Positions 16,478 through 24,680 of a DNA stretch of 64,000 nucleotides are shown piece after piece. Below the pieces are notes generated by a model. The model saw nothing but the letters and a program-made list of their open reading frames with translations, ran no database searches and was not told the DNA's origin. A program made the translations under genes and the position numbers. Positions within the stretch are counted from its first letter, which is position 1. Each line of letters starts with the position of its first letter. Source of the DNA: Bin87 sp965261925 (GTDB taxonomy: Bacteria > Chloroflexota > Dehalococcoidia > Lucifugimonadales > UBA3495); assembly GCA_965261925.1 (NCBI GenBank), contig OZ253486.1, positions 4,278,001 to 4,342,000 on the forward strand, in the 5' to 3' direction.

Positions 16478-17320
16478 GGGGGTGTCGTCAAAAGAGTTTG
16501 CTCCAGACCATCACTGCCCGGAGTTGGCAGATGGCCAAATAAGACGCCGTTCTCTTGGCATAACGGGTCGCCACCCCGCGCCACTGCTTGAATTCCAGGA
16601 ATCCGTTCTCCACCAGGTGCCGCAGCTTGTACCGCTCCCGGTCATAGTCCCGCTTTTCTCTACGGTTGCTTTTGGGCGGTATCACTGGGTCCATTCCCAA
16701 TCCCCGGACGGTGGCGATGATTTCATTGGTGTCATCGGCTTTGTCCGCCAGCAGGCACTCCGCTGCTATGCCCTCAAGCAGAGGCAAAGCCTGGGAGCAG
16801 TCGGCAACCGTACCCTCGGTCACCGCCAGCCTTACCGGCATTCCGTGGGAACCCACCGCCAGGTGCAGCTTGCGGTTCCGCCCCCTTTAGTGCGGGCAAT
16901 GGACTGATTTCCGCCCGGGGCGCCAGCGCTGTGGGGATGGGCCTTGATATAGCTGGCGTCTATCATCAGCCACTCGAAATCAGGGCCATCCATCACCGCC
17001 TCCAACAGTCCGGCCCACACGCCCCGATCCCGCCAGCGGCAGAAGCGGCGGTGGGTGTTCTTCCAGTCTCCGTAGTCCGGGGGCAAATCGCGCCAAGGAG
17101 CGCCGGTGCGCAGAATCCAGCACACGGCGTCGATAAACTGCCGGTTGTCCGGGGCCGGTCGGCCTCTCTTGCCCTCTCCCCCAGGCAAATGCGGCCTCAA
17201 CCGTTCCCAAACGGCATCGGTCATATCGTGGCGCCGGTGCGCTGCCGTCATTCCCCCACCTTCCACGCTCTCCCCTTTTACAGAAATTTACCACCCTACT
17301 ACCATTTTGACGACACCCCC
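16478..17320 (-). mobile_element. IS5-family element with perfect inverted repeats
   Basis: The ends are GGGGGTGTCGTCAAAA (from 16478) and its exact complement (to 17320). The flanking bases read CTAG on both sides (16475-16478 and 17320-17323), consistent with a TA or CTAG target duplication. The right side abuts the IS630 element, whose own end begins with the same CTAG. One frameshifted transposase gene fills the element. Confidence 0.85.
16488..17266 (-). CDS. IS5-family transposase, two frames joined by a probable -1 frameshift
   Basis: The first frame (17266 to about 16860) has the HTH-like start DAVWERLRPHLPG, the DUF4096-like block WILRTGAPWRDLP, and the first catalytic Asp in WLMIDASYIKAHPH. 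The second frame (about 16860 to 16488) has LHLAVGSHGMPVRL, LLADKADDTNEII with the second Asp, and the C-terminal YDRERYKLRHLVENGF with the Glu. The switch point is ACTAAAGGGGGCGG, where re-reading one G restores the family sequence. Programmed -1 shifting on an A/G run is known in IS5 relatives, so the gene may be functional rather than broken. Confidence 0.82.
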
Positions 17321-18490
17321 TAGTGTCATGTATCTAAAGTACGCCTGCAAAAACTGGCGACCTTGGCCAGGATCTGGTCGGCGGTCTTGGTCCAGATAAA
17401 GGGCTTGGGGTTTTCGTTGGTAAGGTCAAGATAGCGGTAGATGGCGGCTTCCAGTGCCCCGCTGCTCTGATGCACCCCTCGCCGTAGCTGCTTCTCGGTC
17501 AGCATCCCGAACCACCGCTCCACCAGGTTCAGCCAGGATGCGCTGGTCGGCGTGAAGTGCAGGTGGAACCGTGGCCGCTTGGCTAACCAGTTCCGGATCA
17601 GTGCCGTCTTGTGGGTGGCGTAGTTGTCCACGATGAGATGGACGTCCAGGTCAAGGGGCACTTCGGCCTCAATGGTATCGAGGAACTTGCGGAACTCCAC
17701 GGCCCGGTGGCGTCGGTGGCATTGGCCGATCACCTTACCGGTTTTGGCATCCAGCGCGGCGAACAACGACGTGGTGCCGTGGCGCAGGTAATCATGGGTG
17801 CGCCGTTCCGCCGGTCCGGGGCGCATGGGTAACAGCGGCCTGGTCCGGTCCAAGGCCTGGATCTGGGACTTCTCGTCCACGCACAACACCAACGCCCGAT
17901 CCGGCGGGTCCAGATAAAGCCCCACGATGTCCCGCACCTTCTCGATGAAGAATGGGTCCGCCGACAGCTTGAACGTCTCGGTGCGGTGGGGTTGCAGTCC
18001 GAAGGCACGCCAGATGCGGCTGATGGTGTTGTGGCTCAGGCCGGACCGCTGCGCCATGGACCGAGTGCTCCAGTGGGTGGCGTCTTTAGGTGTGGTCTCC
18101 AACGTCAGCGTAATCACCCGTTCCACATCATCATCGGTAACCGCTCGGGGCCGACCGCTGCGGGGCTCGTCCGTCAGTCCATCCAGCCGCTGTTCCAGAA
18201 AACGCGAACGCCATTTGCCCACCGTTTCGTCGGACACCCCCAGATCGGCGCCCACGGCGGTGTTGCTCCGGCCTTCGGCGCAGGCCAGTATCATTCTGGC
18301 CCGCAGCGCCAGGGCTTGCGCCGTCTTCGGTCGTCGCACCCACCGCTCCAGAGTTTCCCGCTCCATGTCGTGCAAAATCAGCGGTGGCATTGGTCGTCCG
18401 ATGGCCATGGTTATCCTCCCTCGGGACTGCTCACCCGGAGGATACCTCATCGCTGATACTATTACTACTAACTTCAGTTACATCACACTA
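17321..18490 (-). mobile_element. IS630-family element
   Basis: Imperfect inverted ends CTAGTGTCATGTATCTAAAG (from 17320) and, on the minus strand, CTAGTGTGATGTAACTGAAG (from 18491) match at about 17 of 21 positions, bounded by TA as expected for IS630. It contains one intact transposase gene. The left end shares its flank with the neighbouring IS5-family element; the right end lies at the start of an intergenic palindrome. Confidence 0.8.
17326..18408 (-). CDS. IS630-family transposase
   Basis: A 360-residue DDE transposase. It has an N-terminal helix-turn-helix (NTAVGADLGVSDETVGKWR), a second DNA-binding region (LSHNTISRIWRAFGLQPHR), and the catalytic residues in LCVDEKSQIQALD, LIVDNYATHK and LNLVERWFGML. 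ATG 18408 is chosen because GGGAGGAT lies 6 bases upstream; an earlier ATG (18450) in the same frame has no site. Intact single frame, unlike most IS630 relatives that use a frameshift. Confidence 0.93.
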   Translation of the reverse strand: MAIGRPMPPLILHDMERETLERWVRRPKTAQALALRARMILACAEGRSNTAVGADLGVSDETVGKWRSRFLEQRLDGLTDEPRSGRPRAVTDDDVERVITLTLETTPKDATHWSTRSMAQRSGLSHNTISRIWRAFGLQPHRTETFKLSADPFFIEKVRDIVGLYLDPPDRALVLCVDEKSQIQALDRTRPLLPMRPGPAERRTHDYLRHGTTSLFAALDAKTGKVIGQCHRRHRAVEFRKFLDTIEAEVPLDLDVHLIVDNYATHKTALIRNWLAKRPRFHLHFTPTSASWLNLVERWFGMLTEKQLRRGVHQSSGALEAAIYRYLDLTNENPKPFIWTKTADQILAKVASFCRRTLDT

Positions 18491-18491
18491 G

Positions 18492-18606
18492 GGTCATTCG
18501 ACTATCGCCGTCGGGAATGAAAGGGCGCGGCAGCAACGAAGCGATCCGACCGCTCGTGGCGAGAACCTGCGCTGTGGCGACGAGATTGCCACGCTGCGCT
18601 CGCGAT
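18492..18606. repeat. Intergenic palindromic repeat (GATTGCC/GCGATGAC family)
   Basis: GGTCATTCGAC at the left and CGAGATTGCC followed by GCTGCGCTCGCGATGACAG at the right belong to the same family as 27846-29206, 58727-58858 and 60539-60671. Such elements are non-coding and may fold as RNA. The IS630 element ends directly at its left side. The rest of 18607-18762 has no supported feature besides the mqnA leader. Confidence 0.6.
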
Positions 18607-18762
18607 GACAGTTTGAACGCAAGCGGGCACGCGTGAGGTGCGGCCGTTCCTTGACCCTTACCTCAGGCCGTCCTACAATCCTAGCGTCCTGCGGACTGGC
18701 TATTTGCAACGTTGCGAAGCTGGTCGCTGCGGACTATCCCCGACATTCACGGTGGCTAGAAG

Positions 18763-19533
18763 ATGCCCATTAGAGTCGGCCGCGTGCCGTACCTGGAAGC
18801 CGAACCCTTCTATTTCGACATGGAGCGTCGCGGCATAGAACTGCGCGAAACCACGCCTCGCCAGTTGGGCGACGCCCTTGCCAGCGGCGAACTCGACGCC
18901 GGACCGGCGCACCTTCCCGACGTGTTTCGCCTGGAAGATCGCTTCGAGCCCGTCGGCGGGTTCTGCTTCTCCGCCCTGAGCCGCGCCGTTAGCGTCTGTC
19001 TGTACTCTCAATATCCGATGGAAGAGCTCGGCGGCGTCACCATCGGCGTGTCCGACGAGGATGTCACCGCGTCCAAGCTGCTCGAGATACTGCTCCGCCG
19101 CAAGTACAACCTGGAGCCGGGCGAGTTCGCCGCCCGACCCGGCGACGTCGTCCGCCCCGACGAGAGCTTCGACGCCTTCGTCCTCATCGGAAACCGTGCC
19201 CTCCGGCGCCGTCGCGGGGTCCGCGGCTTCGCCCACCGTTTCGACCTGGGGACAGAATGGACCCAGTGGACCAACCTGCCCTTCGTGTTCAGCCAGTGGG
19301 TGATGCGCAAGGATCTCGAGGACCGTGAAAAGGCCACGTTGGAGGACACCCTGTACGTCGGGCTTGAAGAGGGCGTTGACGGCCTGTATCACCTGAACGA
19401 GCCGCGCGATGAACTGCTCATGCTGCCCCGGGACGTGGTGGAATACATCCAGGGCATCCGCTACTACGTCGGCCGGTCCGAGCAGCAGGCCATTTCCCGT
19501 TTCCGCGAGTATCTCGGGGACCTGAACGCCTAG
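18763..19533 (+). CDS. mqnA: MqnA/MqnD-family protein, probably chorismate dehydratase (futalosine pathway)
   Basis: A 256-residue protein with the periplasmic-binding-like MqnA layout. It has the N-terminal RVGRVPYLEAEPFY, the SGELDAGPAHLPD segment near residue 43, the phosphate-loop-like VTIGVSDEDVTASKLLEILL near residue 90, FVLIGNRALRRRR near residue 142 (MqnA usually has IGDAAL), and WTNLPFVFSQWVMRKD near residue 171. MqnA dehydrates chorismate to start futalosine-dependent menaquinone synthesis. No other mqn gene is in the window. ATG 18763 has no strong ribosome site. The metF-like gene follows 47 bases later in the same direction. Confidence 0.75.
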   Translation: MPIRVGRVPYLEAEPFYFDMERRGIELRETTPRQLGDALASGELDAGPAHLPDVFRLEDRFEPVGGFCFSALSRAVSVCLYSQYPMEELGGVTIGVSDEDVTASKLLEILLRRKYNLEPGEFAARPGDVVRPDESFDAFVLIGNRALRRRRGVRGFAHRFDLGTEWTQWTNLPFVFSQWVMRKDLEDREKATLEDTLYVGLEEGVDGLYHLNEPRDELLMLPRDVVEYIQGIRYYVGRSEQQAISRFREYLGDLNA

Positions 19534-19580
19534 CGGCGGGGCCGGCATTCCTCAACCGGCATGGATGCCCGGCCCGAACC

Positions 19581-20447
19581 ATGAGCAAGGTTGTTGACCG
19601 GGCCAGCGTGGTTACCGGCCGCCCGGCGTTCATCTGCGACTATTCGCCGCCTCGTTCCGGCCGGCCGGCCGACGCGCCGGCGCCGCCCGGATCGGCGGAT
19701 TTTATTTCGGCGGCATACAACCCGGGTCGCGCGGTCAGGATGAACCCGGTCGCCGCGGCCGTAGTGCTGCGCGACCGGTATGACGCCGAGCCGATTTTCA
19801 CGCTGGCCACGCGGGACATGAACCGCCTGGCACTGGAATCGTTACTGCTCGGCGCCCAGGCGCTTGGATTGGAGAACGTCATCGTGGTCGCGGGGGATAG
19901 TTTCGGTCCGCGAGATACTGCTGCTGCCGTCAACGACTACCGGCCCAGCGAGCTCATCGCCGCCATCACCGATATGAACACGGGCACGGACCACCGCGGC
20001 AGCAGCCTGCGAGCGCCCACCGATTTCTGCATCGGGGCGACCGTCGATTTGGGTCGTAGCACGGCATCAGAAGCCAAGCTGGCCGCGCGCAAGGTGGATG
20101 CCGGCGCGCATTTCCTGATTACGCAGCCGGTGTTTGACCGCGCTGAGATCGGGCGCTTCGCGGATGCCTACGCGCGTGCCGCCGGGACCCTGCCGTCCGT
20201 GCCCATTTTTTACGGCGTGGGGCTGCTGGAGCAGGACGGCGTCTCGTTCGCGACCGTGCCGGATCAAGTCACCGGTGATTTGGCGGCCGGCCGATCCGGC
20301 GTGGACATTGCCTTGGAAACCTGGGAGGGATTGAAGGCCGCCGGCGCTCGCGACTGCTACCTGGTACCGCCCATTCGGCGCAGCGGAGCTAGAAATTATG
20401 CGGCAGCGGCGGCGTTTTTGGAGCAATCGGACGGCTCCGTAAAATAG
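19581..20447 (+). CDS. metF: Methylenetetrahydrofolate reductase-family protein
   Basis: A 288-residue TIM-barrel protein of the MTHFR family. It shows PIFTLATRDMNRLALES near residue 71, VIVVAGDSFGPRD near 100, FCIGATVDLG near 148, and AKLAARKVDAGAHFLITQPVF near 165, the conserved FAD/folate-binding blocks. At the position of the usual catalytic Glu in the N-terminal FEFFPPK motif it has FICDYSPPR, so an Asp (or a shifted residue) may replace it. Known MetF enzymes reduce methylene-THF to methyl-THF. The 3' end overlaps the convergent gene 20396-20878 by 52 bases. Confidence 0.85.
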   Translation: MSKVVDRASVVTGRPAFICDYSPPRSGRPADAPAPPGSADFISAAYNPGRAVRMNPVAAAVVLRDRYDAEPIFTLATRDMNRLALESLLLGAQALGLENVIVVAGDSFGPRDTAAAVNDYRPSELIAAITDMNTGTDHRGSSLRAPTDFCIGATVDLGRSTASEAKLAARKVDAGAHFLITQPVFDRAEIGRFADAYARAAGTLPSVPIFYGVGLLEQDGVSFATVPDQVTGDLAAGRSGVDIALETWEGLKAAGARDCYLVPPIRRSGARNYAAAAAFLEQSDGSVK

Positions 20448-20878
20448 CGCTGGATGCTTTGTCTGGCGTTAGCGTTCAGACCCTCGGCAACTTCCGGGGG
20501 CAGCGGTACGCCGTTCTGCTCCAATAATTCGGCTATGCGCTGCCGTTCTGCTTCCCTGCCTACCTGCACGCCTTGCTCCCTGCCTCGGGCTTCTGCCTTG
20601 GCGTCTTTGGCCGCAGCCCATCGCTCAACGGTTTCTTTGGCTGCGAAGAACATTGTGATACCTCCGTACAACAGCGCGGTCGTGGGAAACAGGAGCGCGG
20701 TGGCTACTATTATAATGCCGGTTTGATGGGCGGCCAGACCGGACAGCAAGCCCAGCACCGGCCACCCGGCACAGATTGCACACTGATTGAGCGCAATCGC
20801 AACCCACATACTGATACTGACCGACATTGACCCATCGATAAACCGCCAATTTGCTCGCCCGTATACTTGATTGGCCAC
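20396..20878 (-). CDS. Membrane protein with C-terminal coiled-coil tail
   Basis: A 160-residue protein with two hydrophobic segments (about residues 21-50 and 53-77), then a charged helical stretch AAKDAKAEARGREQGVQVGR and a tail with ELLEQNGVPLPPEVAEGL. The tail resembles the C-terminal linker of Rpn/PD-D/E nuclease-associated proteins, but no nuclease domain is present. It overlaps the end of metF antisense by 52 bases. A protein of similar plan lies at 44533-44784. Function unknown. Confidence 0.5.
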   Translation of the reverse strand: MANQVYGRANWRFIDGSMSVSISMWVAIALNQCAICAGWPVLGLLSGLAAHQTGIIIVATALLFPTTALLYGGITMFFAAKETVERWAAAKDAKAEARGREQGVQVGREAERQRIAELLEQNGVPLPPEVAEGLNANARQSIQRYFTEPSDCSKNAAAAA

Positions 20879-20902
20879 GGGAACTCGTTCAATCCAACTG
20901 CG

Positions 20903-22576
20903 CTACGGCCCCCATGGCGCCGCCGCCGCCACGTCTCCGTCGCTGACGATGTCCACCACCGCCGGACGGTTCGCGCTCACGGCTTGGTCCAGCGCGGAGT
21001 TGATCTGGTTGGGATCGGTCACGCGGATGCCCAGGGCGCCCATGGACTCGGCGATCTGGGCGAAGTTGGTATCGGTGAACCGCCAGAGCTCCCCGGGATT
21101 GCCGCCCTCGCGCCCTTCGTAGGCTGCCTCGTCTCCCCGGCGGTCCTGGTTCAGCCCGCCGTTGTTGTGCACCACGGTAACGGCGTTGATGCCGTAGCGC
21201 ACGGCGGTTTCCAGCTCGCCGATGTGGTACCACATGCCGCCGTCGCCGGTCCAGCAGACCACCGGCCGGTCGGGCGCGCCGCACTTGGCGCCCAGCGCCG
21301 CCGGCAGTCCCCATCCCAGCGAACCGGCCGCTCGCAGGTAGGATTGGCCCTCGTGCGTCAGGTCAACCATGCTGCCGGTCCAGATGCCCGCGTGTCCGGT
21401 GTCTGCCACCAGCACGGCGTCCGAGGGCAAAAAGTCCGTCAGCTCCTGGCACAACCGCTCGGGCCGAATGGGCACCGCGTTGGACGTTAACACCGGCTCG
21501 TGCTCATCCCGCCAGTTCTGCACGTGCTCCTGCGCCCGGGACACCCAGCTCGCGTTGCCGCCCGTGGGTTCCAGCACGTCAAGCATGGCTTCCAGCGTTC
21601 GCCTGGCGTCGCCCTGCAACCCGTATGCGGCGGGATACGACCGGCCCAGTTCGCTGGCGTCGATGTCGATCTGGATCACGGGCGTTCCCTCCGCAGGGAT
21701 GCGCCAGTCCAGCGTCACCTGGCTACCGGTGTGGCTGCCGATGAACAGCACCAAATCCGCCTCGGACACCACGCGGTTCGCGGACCAACGCGAGTAGCTG
21801 CCAACCACGCCCACGGACAGCGGGTGGTTCTCGGGTATGCAGCCTTTGGCGTTGAGGGCGGTGGCCACCGGGATGTTCAACATCTCCGCCAACCGCACGA
21901 CCTCGGCCTCCGCGCCCGAGGCGGTGACGCCGCCGCCGGCCACGATCACCGGCCGCTCGGCCTGCGACAGTAGGCGCGCGGCCTCGCGCACGCGCTCCGG
22001 TTCCGGACCCGGCCGGAACGCCGGCCGCTGGGTGAAGGGTTCCTCCACGATCACGTCCGTGTCGAGGATGCCGTCGGTGATCACATCGCCGGAGATACCG
22101 GAGAAATCCAGGTGCGCCGGCAGCGTCTGCCCGGTGGTCACCTCGCGGAATGCCTGGCGCAGCAGGTGCGGCAGCTGTTCCACCGTTTCCACTTCCGCGC
22201 TGTACTTGGTGACCGACGCGAAGGGTCGCGAGTGCTCGATTTCCTGGTAGGAGTTCCGGTGCCGGTGCATCGGCGGGCGATGGCCCGTGATCGCGATGAC
22301 AGGCGACACTCCCAGGTAGGGATCCTGGAGTCCGGCCGCCAGGTTGGCCGCACCCACCGACTGGGCAAAACAAAAGCCCGGCTTGCCGGTTACCCGGGCG
22401 TAGGCGTCCGCCATGTACGCCGCCGATTTTTCACCGTGGCTGATGATCCGCTGGATTCCAACGTCCTCCATTTCCACGAGGGCGCGGCGGATGATGGCCG
22501 GAACGAAAAAAACGTGGGTTACGCCGTACTCGCGCAGGGTCTCGGCGAGGAAGCGCGCGCCGGTCATAGTGGGCAT
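20903..22576 (-). CDS. Thiamine-diphosphate-dependent enzyme, acetolactate synthase-like
   Basis: A 557-residue three-domain TPP enzyme. The N-terminal domain carries the activating Glu in ISHGEKSAAYMADAYAR (near residue 48) and GFCFAQSVGAANLAAGLQDP. The central domain has PVIVAGGGVTASGA (near residue 208). The C-terminal domain has the cofactor motif starting GDGGMWYHIGELET and ending VTVVHNN (near residue 440-465). Related enzymes include acetolactate synthase, benzoylformate decarboxylase and sulfopyruvate decarboxylase; the substrate is not clear. It follows the CMD-family and OB-fold genes on the same strand with an intervening hairpin. Confidence 0.88.
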   Translation of the reverse strand: MPTMTGARFLAETLREYGVTHVFFVPAIIRRALVEMEDVGIQRIISHGEKSAAYMADAYARVTGKPGFCFAQSVGAANLAAGLQDPYLGVSPVIAITGHRPPMHRHRNSYQEIEHSRPFASVTKYSAEVETVEQLPHLLRQAFREVTTGQTLPAHLDFSGISGDVITDGILDTDVIVEEPFTQRPAFRPGPEPERVREAARLLSQAERPVIVAGGGVTASGAEAEVVRLAEMLNIPVATALNAKGCIPENHPLSVGVVGSYSRWSANRVVSEADLVLFIGSHTGSQVTLDWRIPAEGTPVIQIDIDASELGRSYPAAYGLQGDARRTLEAMLDVLEPTGGNASWVSRAQEHVQNWRDEHEPVLTSNAVPIRPERLCQELTDFLPSDAVLVADTGHAGIWTGSMVDLTHEGQSYLRAAGSLGWGLPAALGAKCGAPDRPVVCWTGDGGMWYHIGELETAVRYGINAVTVVHNNGGLNQDRRGDEAAYEGREGGNPGELWRFTDTNFAQIAESMGALGIRVTDPNQINSALDQAVSANRPAVVDIVSDGDVAAAAPWGP

Positions 22577-22602
22577 CTATGGGCCTCCCGTATTAACAGT
22601 GA

Positions 22603-22632
22603 CCGTCATTCCGGCTTGCGCTGGAATGACGG
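22603..22632. repeat. Perfect hairpin between CMD-family and TPP-enzyme genes
   Basis: CCGTCATTCC and GGAATGACGG form a 10-bp perfect stem around a 10-base loop (GGCTTGCGCT). It resembles common intergenic palindromes with TCATTCC cores. No T-run follows on the minus strand, so read-through to the TPP gene is likely. Confidence 0.6.
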
Positions 22633-22659
22633 CTCAAGGAACTACTCTGATGGGTTCGG

Positions 22660-22980
22660 CTAGACGCCGCGTTCTTCAAAAACTTCCTTGGCAATTCGCA
22701 CCGCGTTGGCCGCCACCGGCCAGCCGGCGTAAAACGCCATGTGCGTGATCACCTCGGAGATCTCGTCGCGGGTCACGCCGTTGTCCAGGGCACGGCCGAT
22801 GTGGCCGCGCAGTTGGTCCGTGCGGTAAAGCGCGGTCAGCGTGGCAACGGTGATCAGGCTGCGGTCCCGCTTGGACAGCTCCGGTCGCTCCCAAACGTCC
22901 CCGAACAGCACGTCGGCGGACAGCTCGGCCAGCTTGGGCGATACTTCTTGCATTACGGTTCGGGCTGCGGGCTGCGTCAT
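22660..22980 (-). CDS. Carboxymuconolactone decarboxylase-family protein
   Basis: A 106-residue CMD/AhpD-fold protein. The family signature is clear: ELSKRDRSLITVATLTALYR (near residue 34), then LRGHIGRALDNGVTRDEI and SEVITHMAFYAGWPVAANA. The CxxC of AhpD-type peroxidase partners is absent, so it is of the decarboxylase/lactonase-like subtype. It lies 83 bases downstream of the OB-fold gene and upstream of the TPP enzyme, probably in one operon. Confidence 0.88.
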   Translation of the reverse strand: MTQPAARTVMQEVSPKLAELSADVLFGDVWERPELSKRDRSLITVATLTALYRTDQLRGHIGRALDNGVTRDEISEVITHMAFYAGWPVAANAVRIAKEVFEERGV

Positions 22981-23063
22981 AACGCCTCCTTTGTCTGTGG
23001 TTACGGGTGTCTGTGGTTACGGATTTTCGCGCAGGGTGCCGCCGGTTTGCAGCGGCTCGGGCG

Positions 23064-23504
23064 CTAGGCCGGCCGGAACATCGGCAGGCTGATGTTATCG
23101 TCAATTTCCTCAAACTCGACGGCCACCGCCATGCCGCATTGCACGGCGTCCGGCCGGATTTCCCCTTCACCGAAGTCGATTCCGACCAGCCACGAAGGTA
23201 TTCGCGGCCCTTCTTCCAGCTCCACCACCGCCGCAATGTATGGCACCTTGTCGCGGAACGCCGGCGTGGGTCCCCGATGCACGATGGCGAAGGTGTGGAG
23301 AGTGCCGCGCCCGGCGCTCTGGATCCAGTCCGTATCCCGGGAGAAGCACTCGGGGAAAGGGCAAATGTCGCGGGGGTAGAAGTAGGCCCGGTCGCACGTC
23401 GTGCAGTGGCGCAGCCAAAGCTCGCCGGCCTTGCACTTCTCCCAATAGAAATCGGATTCCGGCTGCGGCGCCGGCAGCGGTATCTGAGGAGCAGCCTGTG
23501 TCAT
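23064..23504 (-). CDS. Zn-ribbon OB-fold protein (DUF35 family)
   Basis: A 146-residue DUF35 protein: an N-terminal helix (FYWEKCKAGELWLRHC), a zinc ribbon with Cys pairs in CTTCDRAYFYPRDICPFPEC, then an OB fold starting GRGTLHTFAIVHRG and ending MAVAVEFEEIDD. Members usually accompany thiolases or acyl-CoA enzymes and may bind acyl-CoA; no thiolase is adjacent here, so the partner may be elsewhere. The start is placed at ATG 23504; the open frame extends much further upstream (to 23927) without homology. Confidence 0.88.
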   Translation of the reverse strand: MTQAAPQIPLPAPQPESDFYWEKCKAGELWLRHCTTCDRAYFYPRDICPFPECFSRDTDWIQSAGRGTLHTFAIVHRGPTPAFRDKVPYIAAVVELEEGPRIPSWLVGIDFGEGEIRPDAVQCGMAVAVEFEEIDDNISLPMFRPA

Positions 23505-23689
23505 CTCGTCAATCTCCGATGCGGAAAATAAGCCGTGTCGGCTCGGCAAGCCAACCGCCGGTAAGCATAGCGACGGAACGGGCGCGACGCAAGGGAACTC
23601 CCACCCGTCGCAGGGAATTTCGCTACTCCACACGGGTGCATGTGAGGTAGGCGATTTCACTATTCCCCTTGGCTTTGCGTGTTTCATGG
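23505..23689. other. Short intergenic gap, nothing recognised
   Basis: Between the OB-fold gene start and the end of the two-gene module. No hairpin or promoter stands out. Confidence 0.4.
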
Positions 23690-24070
23690 CTAGTGCGGCC
23701 TGTATGCCGCTCCTCGCCTGTTTGCGGCTGCAGCCAGGGATCGGGCCGCATTTCTTTGCTGTCGCCGGCTCATGGGCTTCTCGTAAATGGCGTCTACGTG
23801 GGCATGGGTCTGCGCGTTGGGCGAGTCCACGATGCGGTCGGCGCCTGACTGTTGCAGTTCCTGTGCCGTTATCTCCAGCACTGCGGCTGATGAGCGTTCC
23901 GCGCCCCGGGTGTACTCGGAGTAGCACCGCTCGGCGGTGGTTCGTGCTCCGTCGTTCAGCGACAGGGTAAGGTGGCAGTCCAGGCTTTGCAAAACGAAGG
24001 CCGGGGACAGTGCCCGGCCGTCCTGGAAGTTATTCGGGTGAACTTGGCGGTAGTAGGGACCGCCGGCCAT
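23690..24070 (-). CDS. Uncharacterised protein, second gene of a two-gene module
   Basis: A 126-residue protein. The N-terminal third, YYRQVHPNNFQDGRALSPAF then LTLSLNDGARTTAERCYSEY, matches a widespread orphan family that I remember with RQVHPxFVQxGRxTSxAF and a following xLSVYDGDxxT pattern. The C-terminal part is Arg/Ala-rich and basic. Its ATG (24070) overlaps the stop of the upstream gene as TAATG, so the two proteins are translationally coupled. Function unknown; no toxin or nuclease motif is evident. Confidence 0.65.
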   Translation of the reverse strand: MAGGPYYRQVHPNNFQDGRALSPAFVLQSLDCHLTLSLNDGARTTAERCYSEYTRGAERSSAAVLEITAQELQQSGADRIVDSPNAQTHAHVDAIYEKPMSRRQQRNAARSLAAAANRRGAAYRPH

Positions 24071-24489
24071 TATCGTAGGGTTTCCGTGAGGACATTCCTC
24101 AGGCATTCCCAGCCTTCCTTCGTGTTCAGGTCGATCTCTTCAGGGAGTGTTGCTTCCGCCACTTCTGTCGACCATGGGTCGTACCATGCTTTGCCGCTCT
24201 CCGCGTCGATGGTCAGCGTGTTGCACTCGGTCTCGGATTGCCATTCGGCGACGAAGAGACCTTCTTCCAGGTCGAAACCGATGAAGGGTTGTGGGAGGTC
24301 GGCCTTCCAGTGGAGCGCCATCGCACGTTTCAGCCAGCTGGCGTGTTTCTCCCGGCGCCTTTGCAGCTCCTGGTCGTTCGGCTGGGTGAGTACCAGTTGG
24401 TCAATGCGGTCCGCCACGGCGGTTTCCGGTTGCAGGAACCTTGGGCCTGGCTTCGCTTCGGTCTGTTGTCGGTCGCTCGTTGCGGTCAT
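24070..24489 (-). CDS. Uncharacterised protein, first gene of a two-gene module
   Basis: A 139-residue acidic protein with an N-terminal disordered part, a helical middle (QRRREKHASWLKRAMALHW) and a beta-rich C terminus with LPQPFIGFDLEEGLFVAEWQ and CNTLTIDAESGKAWY. ATG 24489 follows AGGAG by 7 bases; the open frame upstream to 24636 has no support. It is coupled to 23690-24070 through a 1-base TAATG overlap. The pair looks like a mobile accessory module, but no function is known to me. Confidence 0.65.
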   Translation of the reverse strand: MTATSDRQQTEAKPGPRFLQPETAVADRIDQLVLTQPNDQELQRRREKHASWLKRAMALHWKADLPQPFIGFDLEEGLFVAEWQSETECNTLTIDAESGKAWYDPWSTEVAEATLPEEIDLNTKEGWECLRNVLTETLR

Positions 24490-24680
24490 GCTTGATCTCC
24501 TCTCGTGGCCGCTCCCGGTTGGGGTAATTTTACGCTTGCTCAAACGTCGGCGAAAGATGCCGGTCAGGTCCGGATTGCTGCCTGTCTGGTCCCTTTCATT
24601 ACGGCGGTTCAGATTGAATGGCGAAATCGCCTCCACCCGACGCCCGCCGGTCGTGCTGGCTCCTTACCGCCTCGTGACGG

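Noticed and set aside
18491..18762. Second attachment site (copy of the ssrA 3' end) at the right border of the hot spot
   Set aside because: No match to the last 30 bases of ssrA could be seen by eye, so no att site is annotated.
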